Part shown: one piece after another, positions 44,719-53,395 of the stretch | Position numbering within the stretch: position 1 is the stretch's first letter | Layout: the number at the start of each line of letters is the position of its first letter | Assembly (NCBI GenBank): GCA_903865895.1 | Contig: CAIPLM010000213.1 | Location: 1 to 64,000, forward strand | DNA from: an uncultured Rhodospirillales bacterium | Lineage (GTDB): Bacteria; Pseudomonadota; Alphaproteobacteria; Acetobacterales; Acetobacteraceae | Direction: 5' to 3' | Length of the DNA: 64,000 bases | The notes under the pieces: model-generated | Seen by the model: only the letters and a program-made list of their open reading frames with translations | Database searches by the model: none | What the model was told of the DNA's origin: nothing | Translations under genes and position numbers: made by a program

Positions 44719-45960
44719 ATGCGCTTGAACCGATTGGCGGCCTGCGTCACCGTGACGCTGCTCCTTGCGGCGATGGTTCCTCGGGCGCAGGCGCAGGTCG
44801 GCGGCCCGATGAGCGACTACATGCTCATGCGCGTGTGCACCGCTTCGGCAAGCCCAGGGGCCGCGATCCTTCAGGGCGTCGTGCCCGGTGATGCCGCCTG
44901 TGTCTACTCGCGGCAAATCGCCAACGGCGAGACGCCTCCGTACACCATGCGCGACTTTGCGCCGAACTATCAGATCCCGACTTCGTCCTGCCCGGCGAGC
45001 TACGGGCCTTTGCTCCGCGGCAATGTCCCGGTGACGATCGGCGGAGTCACCCGCAATGTGACGTTCTCCCAGACGGCGAGCAACGCGATTTGCAACAAGG
45101 CCAGCCTCCTCAGTGGCGCCGTGTTCCCTGATCAAACTTCGGTGCAGTACTACGACCCATCCACCGGCTACGGGTCGATTATGGGCAGTTCGGGGCCCAA
45201 TGGCGTGACCTTGAATGATTCATATAACCTGTTTGCCCAGGGCGCGACGACGGGTGGGATACCGTCGACGCCCATTTGCAAGACGTCGAACCCCTTCGTC
45301 GCGGCGCGGTTCACCAATAGTTGGGTCGTCGGCAAGTCACCGGTCTCAGCCAAGATACCTGGGCCGATCGAGTATGCGACGGTCAATTTGCAGTTGCTCA
45401 CGCCGGATCGGTACAGCATCCAGCAAGCCGCCGGCACGGCCTGCTCGACGCCTTATGTCGGGAGCTTCCATATCTGGCGGATCGATTGGTTCCTGTTTTT
45501 CTCCGGACGGCATTTGCCGGCAGTGATCAACACCCATTACACCCAGGCGGCCAGCAACAACGCCGGCCCCGGCTCCGCGCAGCAATTCGAACGCACCTAT
45601 TGGACCCGTGAATTCGGCCTCTCACGCTGGGAAAAATGGACCCGCGGGGACCTGATAACGAGCGGCCCTTCGCCGGCGACGCAGGCGAAGGCGCTATTGC
45701 AGCACGCCACCTGCGCCCAGGTGGGCCGCTCGGCGGGAGTGCCGCACTCCATCATCACCAACCCGGCGGACAGCCACGTCACCAGCAGCGTTGTCCTCAG
45801 CAACGTCAACGGGGTGTACCAACGGGTCGTCGGTCCGGACGGCGTCACCCAGACCTGGTACATGACCCTGTGTTCGGATTATACGAACATCGACCGCTCA
45901 ACCACTGGCCAGTCGTTGCCGGCCATTGCCCCGGCTTATCTCCTGCTTTGGGCGCCCTGA
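44719..45960 (+). CDS. Secreted protein of unknown function (paralogue A)
   Basis: A 413-residue protein with signal peptide MRLNRLAACVTVTLLLAAMV..AQA/Q. I recognise no family. It shares with the protein at 48827-49939 a start block (DYMLMRVCT ... PG/A-C), GV-TRNV, the block QQFERTYWTREFGLSRWEKW and a final CSDYTNIDR. Seven or eight cysteines in the mature part suggest disulfides. It is divergent from the beta-helix gene and convergent with the double pyruvyltransferase-like gene. Export by Sec is clear; further secretion through the T2SS is a guess from context. The start at 44719 was picked because it gives the signal peptide. Confidence 0.75.
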   Translation: MRLNRLAACVTVTLLLAAMVPRAQAQVGGPMSDYMLMRVCTASASPGAAILQGVVPGDAACVYSRQIANGETPPYTMRDFAPNYQIPTSSCPASYGPLLRGNVPVTIGGVTRNVTFSQTASNAICNKASLLSGAVFPDQTSVQYYDPSTGYGSIMGSSGPNGVTLNDSYNLFAQGATTGGIPSTPICKTSNPFVAARFTNSWVVGKSPVSAKIPGPIEYATVNLQLLTPDRYSIQQAAGTACSTPYVGSFHIWRIDWFLFFSGRHLPAVINTHYTQAASNNAGPGSAQQFERTYWTREFGLSRWEKWTRGDLITSGPSPATQAKALLQHATCAQVGRSAGVPHSIITNPADSHVTSSVVLSNVNGVYQRVVGPDGVTQTWYMTLCSDYTNIDRSTTGQSLPAIAPAYLLLWAP

Positions 45961-45964
45961 CGCG

Positions 45965-47824
45965 TCAGTAGGCCGCGCCATCGAACAGCGCGGGATGGAG
46001 CGGCCAGTGCGGGGCGTCGAAGCTCACCGCCGGGCGGAGGGGGAATGCGTCGAACAGGCCGCGCGAGTCGATCCGCAGCGGCTCCCAAGCCCGGTCGAGC
46101 CAGCGGATCACCTGGTCCCAGCGCGTCGGCAGGTGGCGCTGAGCACCGAAAACCGGGACATGGCGCCGCGTGGTACCGGAGTACCAGTCCCGCACGCGAT
46201 GGTCCATCGGCAGGTCGAGGTTCTCGACATCGGCCATGAACCCGGCGCCGGGATGCGTGCTGAACCAGGCGTTGGGAATCCCGAAGGTCTCGGGAATCAC
46301 CAGGCCGTGGAAGCTCGTCGAGACGATCCGGCGGCACGCACGGATATCGTCGATGCGGGCGAGCAATCCTTCGATTCCCTGCTCGGTATAGGTGTTGATG
46401 ATACGAATGGCGCCGGATAGGCCGGGTGGGATGTCATATCGGCGATAGGCCGCGACAACGGGCGACTCAGGCGCGAGGCGCTCCAGTTCGGTGATGTGCA
46501 CGATCACGCCAAGCTCCCAGCGCGGCGTTACCGGCCGGTGGCCGGCGATCCGGTCGATGAAACAGACCGGGTCGCCAAATACGTCAGGCGCCTCGATCCC
46601 GGCCGCGCGAAGTTGCCGCGCGCTGTTCCGCCCGCGCATGGCGTGGGCGTGAAACCGAGTGTCCGGAGGTGCGGCGAAACGGCCGAGGCCCGGGTCAAAG
46701 GCGTTTCGCTTGGCATCGAGACCGGTGCCCCAGAAATGGACGATGCCGTTGCGCAAGGTATGCCCGATCGTGCCGACGGCGGCCAGTCGCTCTCCCCGGT
46801 CGTCGAAATTCCGGCGGACCAGCGGCCGGCCGGAGATTGCCGACACCAATACCGCGCTCAGCGCGTCGCCAAGATTGGGATAGGGTGCGGCCTCGGACGT
46901 CGCCGCCCAGCAAAGCGGCACCCCCCCGGCGGCGTCGGCCACGTCGTCGAGCGTCACCGGGACGGCCTTTGCCGTGTGTACCGCGGGCGCTCCACCCGCA
47001 TGACCGGTGTCGCGCGGCAGGGCGGCGATCAGGTCATCCTCGCGCAACCAGGCTGGGCTCCATGCCCGGTCGATCGCGGAAATCACGGCGTCGGGATCCA
47101 GTAGCCGATCACCCGGCGGGGCAAACACCGGGACCGTTTTGCGCCGCAGGCCCGCGTAGAAGTCGGCCATTTCGTGGGGCAGAAAGTCGGGGGTCGCGCT
47201 GACGCGATGCATGCCGGCGGAGGCATCGGTGACGAGTGCCAGGCAAGGAATGCCGTAGGCCTCCGCAATCGCCAGCCCGTCGACCGTGGTCGCCAGGATC
47301 CGGCGGCAGGCACGAAACCGGTCAAGCCAGCCGATCACACCGGCCTCATCGTCGGGCGCATTCCCCGCCATCACCGCGACCCAGTCCGGCAGGCCGCGCG
47401 GCACCGCCTCTCCAGGCCGCAGCACGAGCCCAAGGTCATGAGATGGCGTGCTGTCCGTATTGTGCAGCCATGGCACCAGCCAGGCGGGATGACCATAGAT
47501 CTCCGGCCCGCCGATGATCGCACGTGTGAAGGGGCCCAGGCTGGCACGGGCATCCCACTCCGCGGAGCCACCTTTGCCGCTCACGTGGCAACCCCAGGCA
47601 ATGATGGGGCCATGGAGGTCGCCCGCCGTGAGCGCGACCCCGGCCGCCAGCGGCCGCAGCGCCAGTCGCGCCGCGCACCGTGTTACCGGGTGGCCACCGA
47701 GATGGGCGACAACGAGCGCGGCAACCGCCGCGCCGATGCCGGCGCCTTCGGTCCAGAGCAGGGGGACCGTCCCGTCATCGAGGAGGGGGAGGCCGGGAAG
47801 ACTGGGGATACACATAATCCCCAT
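45965..47824 (-). CDS. Double polysaccharide pyruvyl transferase-like protein
   Basis: A 619-residue protein made of two tandem pyruvyltransferase-like domains. The C-terminal one (about 295-600) is complete: NLGDALSAVLVSAISGRPLV, AVGTIGHTL, HFWGTGLD, AMRGRNSAR, FGDPVCFI, RRIVSTSFHGLVIPETFGIP. The N-terminal one (about 10-280) retains HLGGHPVTR, IIAWGCHVSG, GGPEIYGHP and RRILATTVDGLAIAEAYGIP, in which the family His is Asp. It is probably a non-catalytic or changed domain. The C-terminal domain is closest by eye to the protein at 33911-35011. An internal duplication and decay of one copy is the simplest reading. Confidence 0.82.
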   Translation of the reverse strand: MGIMCIPSLPGLPLLDDGTVPLLWTEGAGIGAAVAALVVAHLGGHPVTRCAARLALRPLAAGVALTAGDLHGPIIAWGCHVSGKGGSAEWDARASLGPFTRAIIGGPEIYGHPAWLVPWLHNTDSTPSHDLGLVLRPGEAVPRGLPDWVAVMAGNAPDDEAGVIGWLDRFRACRRILATTVDGLAIAEAYGIPCLALVTDASAGMHRVSATPDFLPHEMADFYAGLRRKTVPVFAPPGDRLLDPDAVISAIDRAWSPAWLREDDLIAALPRDTGHAGGAPAVHTAKAVPVTLDDVADAAGGVPLCWAATSEAAPYPNLGDALSAVLVSAISGRPLVRRNFDDRGERLAAVGTIGHTLRNGIVHFWGTGLDAKRNAFDPGLGRFAAPPDTRFHAHAMRGRNSARQLRAAGIEAPDVFGDPVCFIDRIAGHRPVTPRWELGVIVHITELERLAPESPVVAAYRRYDIPPGLSGAIRIINTYTEQGIEGLLARIDDIRACRRIVSTSFHGLVIPETFGIPNAWFSTHPGAGFMADVENLDLPMDHRVRDWYSGTTRRHVPVFGAQRHLPTRWDQVIRWLDRAWEPLRIDSRGLFDAFPLRPAVSFDAPHWPLHPALFDGAAY

Positions 47825-48028
47825 GAGGCTTACCCCGATCAGTCATGGCAAGAACACCGCCCAGTTGCCCGGCAGCGAGGAAAAATCGTATTCGCGCAAA
47901 GGTTTAAACTTTCTGTAACACGAATCCCTTGCAGCGCGGATGCAGGCCCGGCAAAGGACAGCCGGGAACAGGCCCAGATCCGTCCATTGCCATTCAATGG
48001 ACGGCAGCACCAGGACCGGAGCGGATAT

Positions 48029-48295
48029 ATGGACGCATCGAAGCCACCACCGTTTGCCGTCGCGCCGCTGACCGGTCAGCGCGGCCGCCCGACAAGCGCG
48101 GGTGGCCCAAAGGTGCAACTTAGCCTGCGTTTGCCCGCAAATTGGATCTATCTGTTGCGGAAATTGGCGATCGAGGCATCGGACCGCGAGGACCGTATGA
48201 TCACGCCGCAGGAGATCGTGCGCCGCCTGGTCGAACTCTCGCTCGACAGCGACGCCGCGCGCGATCAGCGCCTCGGGGCGACCGGCGAGGCGTAG
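48029..48295 (+). CDS. Small ribbon-helix-helix-like protein (paralogue 2)
   Basis: An 88-residue protein, longer at the N-terminus than its paralogue at 29409-29624, with core VQLSLRLPANWIYLLRKLAI...MITPQEIVRRLVELSL. A beta-strand-helix-helix fold is likely. It is divergent from the double pyruvyltransferase-like gene, with a 204-bp intergenic region containing AAAGGTTTAAACTTT near 47900. Its last 31 bp overlap the convergent small secreted protein gene. Function unknown; DNA binding is inference. Confidence 0.65.
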   Translation: MDASKPPPFAVAPLTGQRGRPTSAGGPKVQLSLRLPANWIYLLRKLAIEASDREDRMITPQEIVRRLVELSLDSDAARDQRLGATGEA

Positions 48296-48609
48296 TCGGG
48301 CGCTGCCGGCCGCTGTGGCCGGGCGCTGCGACCGAAATTGTCACCAAGCTGGTTCGCTGTCGCCGCGGCGCTGAACGTGCCTGCCGCCGCCGGCGCCACG
48401 TTCGGCAGCACCGGCAGGCTGCTGCCGGCGCCGAACCGCCGCGGCGGCACATCGCGCACAAGCCATGCGCTCAGGCACTCAAGCGAGCGATCCGGGGGTG
48501 GCCGGTCGCTGCCGATCTCGACCTCGACGCAGGGCACGGCCTCAGCCATCGCCCCTGCCGGCGACAGCCAAGCGATAATCACGGCGGCAAGGCAGGCTTG
48601 GCGGCGCAT
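48265..48609 (-). CDS. Small secreted protein, unknown
   Basis: A 114-residue protein with signal peptide MRRQACLAAVIIAWLSPAGA/MA. The mature part has the block CVEVEIGSDRPPPDRSLECL with two Cys and then a Pro/Ala-rich tail. Similar short proteins with a C--VEIG----..LDCLN block exist in this bacterial group, as I recall, but no function is known to me. The 3' end overlaps the ribbon-helix-helix-like gene on the other strand. Confidence 0.6.
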   Translation of the reverse strand: MRRQACLAAVIIAWLSPAGAMAEAVPCVEVEIGSDRPPPDRSLECLSAWLVRDVPPRRFGAGSSLPVLPNVAPAAAGTFSAAATANQLGDNFGRSARPQRPAAPDYASPVAPRR

Positions 48610-48826
48610 CGGTCTCCATTCCGCTGGCTGACGGCCACATCATAGAGCATTGATTGGCGTCCCTGAATGGCCGGCAGCGCCGATTCACTGTTTTTTCAGA
48701 TCGCCGCGGTCAACTGAGGCCGCCTCCAGGACGGAGGCCTGAAGCGCCCGGATCGGCGCCGCCACCGCCACCGGCGGGCCGAGGCGGCCGACACTCCGGC
48801 GCGTCTTGCGCAAGGGTCTCCCGTCC

Positions 48827-49939
48827 ATGCAAGGCTCCGTCCTCACGGCTCTTACCCGTGCCAGTCAGTTCGCCGCGCTGTTGACCTTCCTCCTGCCCAC
48901 CGGCGCGGCTCAGGCAGCCAGCATCACAGACTTCATGGTTATGACCGTCTGTACCGACGCGGCGGGCGCACTCCAGACAGCGATGGCGCCGATCGATCCG
49001 GGTTGCCGGAGCCGCCGCAAGCTCCTGCCGGGCGAGCCGGCCCCCTATCGGCTGACGACATTCAGCGCGGCCAACGATGTTTGCGCCAATCGCCAGGGTG
49101 TTGTCGTCCGCCACAACATGCCCGTTGTCGTCAACGGCGTTACACGAATCGTCAGCTACGATGACCATATTCCCCGCTCCGGCTGCCGCCTCTCCGGCGA
49201 GCAGCTTTCGTATGGGGCCTCGATCCAGGGAACCGACGGCCTGTTCGGCTTCATCCTCGGTGATGACGGGCCAACCGGGCAGATCAACTTCGAATCGCCG
49301 CCGATCTGCCGGGCCTTCCCGGCCTCGGCCCGCCGCTTCAGCCGCGGCTGGGTTATCGGCCCGGTCAATCTCCCCTCGCCGGGCGGCAGCGGGTTCGTCG
49401 CGATGCCCGCCGTGCTGGGGATCGGTGATCCCGGCGTGGTCCTGTCCCGGCCTTGCCCGCAGGGCGGGCCGCTGGCGTTGACCACCTGGACGATGGACCG
49501 CATGATCTTCACCGGCGGTCTGACCCTCGATGCCCTGGTCTCCGACCATTTCAGCCGTGCCAATCTCGTCGGAACCGGCCCCGGCGCGGCACAGCAGATG
49601 GAACGTACCTACTGGACCACTGAATTCGGCCTGACCCGTTGGGAGAAATGGGCGCGGGCAGACTGGACCGGCGGCGGCACACCGGTTCCGGCACTGGGCC
49701 GGGCGGCCTGGGCGACGCCCACCTGCTCGCCTCCCCATGGTATGGCGATGACAGGCGACCAGCAGCCGGGCGCGCTGCGCACCCAGGGCGAATGGAGCCA
49801 GATCATGCGCGATGCGCGCACCGGCCAGCAATTCACCTGGTTCCTGCTTGATTGCCGTGACTACAGCAACATCGACCGCACCGCGCAAAGCGCGCCGCCG
49901 GCGGTCCCCGCGCGCTACTTGCCGTGGTGGAAGGGTTAG
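48827..49939 (+). CDS. Secreted protein of unknown function (paralogue B)
   Basis: A 370-residue protein with signal peptide MQGSVLTALTRASQFAALLT..GAAQA/A. A start seven codons upstream (48806) is also possible. It is a paralogue of the protein at 44719-45960: DFMVMTVCT near the mature start, PGC, GVTRIVSY, QQMERTYWTTEFGLTRWEKW and CRDYSNIDR at the end. About eight cysteines are present. It is convergent with the GT41 gene that ends the tpsB operon. No known family recognised. Confidence 0.75.
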   Translation: MQGSVLTALTRASQFAALLTFLLPTGAAQAASITDFMVMTVCTDAAGALQTAMAPIDPGCRSRRKLLPGEPAPYRLTTFSAANDVCANRQGVVVRHNMPVVVNGVTRIVSYDDHIPRSGCRLSGEQLSYGASIQGTDGLFGFILGDDGPTGQINFESPPICRAFPASARRFSRGWVIGPVNLPSPGGSGFVAMPAVLGIGDPGVVLSRPCPQGGPLALTTWTMDRMIFTGGLTLDALVSDHFSRANLVGTGPGAAQQMERTYWTTEFGLTRWEKWARADWTGGGTPVPALGRAAWATPTCSPPHGMAMTGDQQPGALRTQGEWSQIMRDARTGQQFTWFLLDCRDYSNIDRTAQSAPPAVPARYLPWWKG

Positions 49940-50027
49940 GGCTCCGCTCTCACGACCTCGCCGGCCGCAATCGGCTGTCGCGTGCAGTCCGTTCCGGCGC
50001 GACGGCGGCCACTGGCTGGAGGCAGGC

Positions 50028-52004
50028 CTAGCCCGGTGCTACCGCAAAGCCGGCCGGTGGCAGGCCGGTGCGGTGCCGGTCGATCATCGTCTGGTAGGCC
50101 GCCTCGAGGTGCCGGGCGAATGCGATGGCGTCAAACAACGGCGCTGCCGTGCGGGCTGCAAGCAGATGCTCTCTGATCCGCCCTCGCCGTAGCGGATCGG
50201 CGGCGAGGGCGCGCACCAGCGCGTGATATCCCTCAGGATCCGCGGCGACCAGTTCATCCAATCCCACCGCGCGCAGCAGGCTGGCCGCAACGCGCGAGGC
50301 GAAGCAGCGCCCGCTCCAGGTGACCACCGGTAAGCCCGCCCAAAGCGCATCGGCGGCGGTAGTGTGGCCGCCATAGGGCCAGGTGTCGAGGAACAGATCG
50401 GCCGCAGCGTGCCTGGCGATATGGGCGGCGAGTTCGACCGGCGGCGCGAAAAACAGGCGGTCCTGCGCGATTCCATGTCCCTCCGCATGGGCGCGCAAGG
50501 CCGCGGTGGCTAACGGATTGGATTCGTAGATCCAAAGCACGGCCTGTGGCAATCCGGCAAGAAGCGACATCCAGAGCGCAAAGGCATCCGCGTCGATCTT
50601 GTAGCTGTTGTTGAACACGGCCAAAACAAGCGCATCCTCGGGCAAGCCGAGTTCGGCCCGGGAGGGGGGAGACGCCGGAATCGCGCGGCTGCGGTCGTTC
50701 GGCTGGTAGCTGCCGGGCAGATGGACAATCCGCTCGGACCAATTGGCCTGTTCCGCCATCGGAAGTACGGTCGCATCGGCGATCACGTAGTCATAGGCAT
50801 TACCGCCCATGCTCGCGGGATAGCCGAGATGGCTGACCTGGATCGGCGCTGGACGGAGTGCCGCGATCTCGGGCCGGGCGCCGGTGGTATAGCCCTTCAG
50901 GTCGATAAGGATGTCGATGCCCGCTGCCGCGATGCGCCGTGCGGACGCGGCGGGGGGTTCGAGGCCCAACCGCTCCACCCGGTCGAACGCCGCCAGCGTT
51001 CGGGTCCGGGTCGCCGACCCATCATCGGCACTGTAGCAAAAGGCGACCGCCTCGAAGCGATCGCGGTCGTGGTGCGCGAAGACCTCGGCCATCAACAGCG
51101 CGGTGGCATGCTGGTTGAAATCGCCGGAGAGGTAGCCGAGCCGAATGCGCGCCCCCTCCCCCACAGGCCGCGCGGCCAGCGACGGGCCGGCGTGGGAGCG
51201 GACACTGGCAGCGAGATGCCAGGCAAGACGGCCATGCACTGCCGGGTCATCCACCGTCGCCAGCAACGCGAAAGGATCGAGGAAGCAGGGCATGTCCTGC
51301 TCCAGGCGCTGCCGGAGGCGGGCCACGAGAGCCGCGCGGCATGACCAGTCGCACGCATGGGCCATGGCCAGCACGGTCTCGCCAAGTTCGCGCGTGATAT
51401 CCGCCCCGGCCGCCTCGGCGCGATCAAAAGCGGCAAGCGCAGCGGCGAAGCGATGCCGCCGCCCTTCGACCCAGCCGAGCCCCTTGAGCGCCTCGATATC
51501 GCCAGGGCGTCGCTTGAGCAGGGCCTCGAAGGCGGCGGCGGCCTCATCAATACGGCCCAGCTCAGCAAGCGTCCGGGCCAATGCATGGCGGGCGGCGATA
51601 TGCTCGGGATCGGTGCGGGACGCCGCGCGAAACCGTTCGACGGCCAGGTCAGGACGGCCCCTTGCGCGCTCCAGCCGGCCGGTGAGGTAAGCAACGCCGG
51701 CGCTGCGGACCGCACGCTGTGCCGCCTGTCGTACGAGCGGCTCGGCTTCGCCCGGCCGTCCGGCATCGAGCAACAGGTCGGCGAGATCGAGCAGCGCGGC
51801 CGGCCCGGCGCCCAGCGCCATGGCCCTATGTTGTAGATCCAGCGCCGCAGTAAGGTCCCCCACATCGCGGCGCACCCGCGCCCAGGCAGCGAAGGTGGCG
51901 GCATCGCCGGGGAGTTGCGCGAGGCGCGCCCGGCAGGCCGCCTCGGCGTCGGCCAGACGCCCGGCGCGGCGCTGCGCCTCGATATCGGCGACGGACGGGC
52001 CCAC
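50028..52004 (-). CDS. SPINDLY/OGT-type (GT41) glycosyltransferase with TPRs
   Basis: A 658-residue cytosolic glycosyltransferase. TPR-like helices fill residues 1-240. The GT41 catalytic region has RLGYLSGDFNQHATALLMAE (catalytic-type His), LIDLKGYTTGARPEI, PIQVSHLGYPASMGGNAYDY, NNSYKIDADAF and the UDP-site segment DTWPYGGHTTAADALWAGLP. GT41 enzymes add single sugars to Ser/Thr or, in the HMW1C subgroup, Asn of proteins. It starts three bases after the parvulin gene, at the end of the tpsB-exbB-exbD-tonB operon, so an envelope protein such as the TpsA exoprotein is a plausible acceptor. Confidence 0.88.
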   Translation of the reverse strand: MGPSVADIEAQRRAGRLADAEAACRARLAQLPGDAATFAAWARVRRDVGDLTAALDLQHRAMALGAGPAALLDLADLLLDAGRPGEAEPLVRQAAQRAVRSAGVAYLTGRLERARGRPDLAVERFRAASRTDPEHIAARHALARTLAELGRIDEAAAAFEALLKRRPGDIEALKGLGWVEGRRHRFAAALAAFDRAEAAGADITRELGETVLAMAHACDWSCRAALVARLRQRLEQDMPCFLDPFALLATVDDPAVHGRLAWHLAASVRSHAGPSLAARPVGEGARIRLGYLSGDFNQHATALLMAEVFAHHDRDRFEAVAFCYSADDGSATRTRTLAAFDRVERLGLEPPAASARRIAAAGIDILIDLKGYTTGARPEIAALRPAPIQVSHLGYPASMGGNAYDYVIADATVLPMAEQANWSERIVHLPGSYQPNDRSRAIPASPPSRAELGLPEDALVLAVFNNSYKIDADAFALWMSLLAGLPQAVLWIYESNPLATAALRAHAEGHGIAQDRLFFAPPVELAAHIARHAAADLFLDTWPYGGHTTAADALWAGLPVVTWSGRCFASRVAASLLRAVGLDELVAADPEGYHALVRALAADPLRRGRIREHLLAARTAAPLFDAIAFARHLEAAYQTMIDRHRTGLPPAGFAVAPG

Positions 52005-52007
52005 CGA

Positions 52008-52901
52008 TCAGCGCGGCGCCACGGCGCGCGCGAGGTCGATTTCATTGATCTGCACCGGTTCGCGCCGGAGCATTTCGTCGATATAGGCGCGCGCCGCTTG
52101 CTGCGCACGGCTCTGGCGCAGCGCCTGCACAATCTGATCACGCACCTCAGGCAGTGCCGCCGGCCCTGGCGGCTTGACGGCAATCAGCTTGACGACGTGC
52201 CACCCGGTATCGCCCCGCACGGGTTCGCTGATCGCCCCATCGGCGAGGGCGGCGACGGCATCGCGGATACCGGGCAAGAGCTGATCCTCGCGTACCCACC
52301 CGATCGACCCGCCGCGCTCCGCCGCGCCGCGTTCCTGGGAAAATCGCTTTGCAAGATCCGCGAAATCCGCCTTCGGCCGCACAGCTTGGCTCCGGATGTC
52401 TTGCGCCTTGCGTCGCGCCTCATCCTCAACCTCCCGTGCCGCGCCGGCGGGCACCAGGATGGCGATCTGCGCAAGGTTGTATTGCCGAGGCACGGTGAAG
52501 CGCGCCTTGTTGGCGTTGTAGGCCGCCGTGACATCGGCCTCCGCCGGGAAAGCCGGATCGTTGGGCACCAGCGTGGCGAGATAGGCCTGCACCAGCACCG
52601 CCTCCTGCGCCTCGGCCATGCGCTGTGCCACATCGGGCCGCTGATCGATGCCCTTTGCCCGTGCCTCGGCGGCAAGGCCGAGCTGCGCGATGCGCTCTCG
52701 CACCAGCAGTGCCAGTGTCTGCGGCGACGCCGCAAGCTGCGCTTTCAGCGACGGATCGGCACGGTCCACCAGATCGCGCACATCGGCGGCCGACAGCCGA
52801 AGCGTGCCGCGTTGAGCCACCACATCGCCTTGCGCGTATGCTGCTGCGGCACTCAGCGTCAATGCCAGGGTCGCGAGGCGAAAAGGCAGACGGATCTTCA
52901 T
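52008..52901 (-). CDS. Periplasmic parvulin-type peptidyl-prolyl isomerase
   Basis: A 297-residue periplasmic folding factor of the SurA/PpiC group. The ATG at 52901 gives MKIRLPFRLATLALTLSAAA..AYA/Q. A SurA_N-like helical part (about 30-125) is followed by a rotamase domain (about 135-240) with YNLAQIAILVPAGA, FADLAKRFSQERGAAERGGS, IGWVREDQLLPGI and GDTGWHVVKLI. Such proteins help OMPs and TPS exoproteins fold (compare Par27 of Bordetella, which assists FHA; from the literature). It is coupled to the preceding small periplasmic protein gene by a 4-bp overlap. Confidence 0.9.
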   Translation of the reverse strand: MKIRLPFRLATLALTLSAAAAYAQGDVVAQRGTLRLSAADVRDLVDRADPSLKAQLAASPQTLALLVRERIAQLGLAAEARAKGIDQRPDVAQRMAEAQEAVLVQAYLATLVPNDPAFPAEADVTAAYNANKARFTVPRQYNLAQIAILVPAGAAREVEDEARRKAQDIRSQAVRPKADFADLAKRFSQERGAAERGGSIGWVREDQLLPGIRDAVAALADGAISEPVRGDTGWHVVKLIAVKPPGPAALPEVRDQIVQALRQSRAQQAARAYIDEMLRREPVQINEIDLARAVAPR

Positions 52902-53392
52902 TGGGCAGGCCCCTTGGTCTCGGGTAGGCATTCAAGATCGCGGATTTTCTCGTCCATATCCTGCACAAGGTTCTCGAGTTCAACGCGCCAGAGCCCAAGC
53001 AGCGGCTCGTAGGAGCGCACCAGCAACGCCCGGAAGCTCTGGCTCTCGTAGAGGTGCAGGATGTCGTGCGCCACTGTCAGCAGGCGCGTATTGAGCGAGC
53101 GGCAGGTCTCGGCGGGTGCCGCCGCACCTGGCGCGCTGAGCGCGGCCATGCGGGACTGCAACTGCCCGAGCGCCTTCTGGAACGCGGGGTCGCTGGCACC
53201 GCGCGCGGCGGTCTTGTCGGACTGGAGGGCGGCGAGCGCGGTGTCAGCGGCCTGGATCGCCGCCATCGCCTGCACCAGAGCGGCCGGCGGCCCCGCGGCC
53301 GCCTGGGCGAGCACGGGCATCGGCATCATGCCCGCGAGGGCAAGCAGGCTCGCGGCGGCGGCAAGCGGCACGGCGTTTGGCAGAACACGCAT
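52898..53392 (-). CDS. Small periplasmic helical protein, unknown
   Basis: A 164-residue protein with signal peptide ending VLA/Q near residue 30. It is predicted to be almost all helix (VQAMAAIQAADTALAALQSD, LNTRLLTVAHDILHLYESQS, LWRVELENLVQDMDEKIRDL) with two Cys (about 96 and 156). No family recognised. It lies between the putative porin (3-bp gap) and the parvulin gene (ATGA overlap), so it is likely to be a chaperone-like or structural part of the same envelope module. Confidence 0.7.
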   Translation of the reverse strand: MRVLPNAVPLAAAASLLALAGMMPMPVLAQAAAGPPAALVQAMAAIQAADTALAALQSDKTAARGASDPAFQKALGQLQSRMAALSAPGAAAPAETCRSLNTRLLTVAHDILHLYESQSFRALLVRSYEPLLGLWRVELENLVQDMDEKIRDLECLPETKGPAQ

Positions 53393-53395
53393 GGG

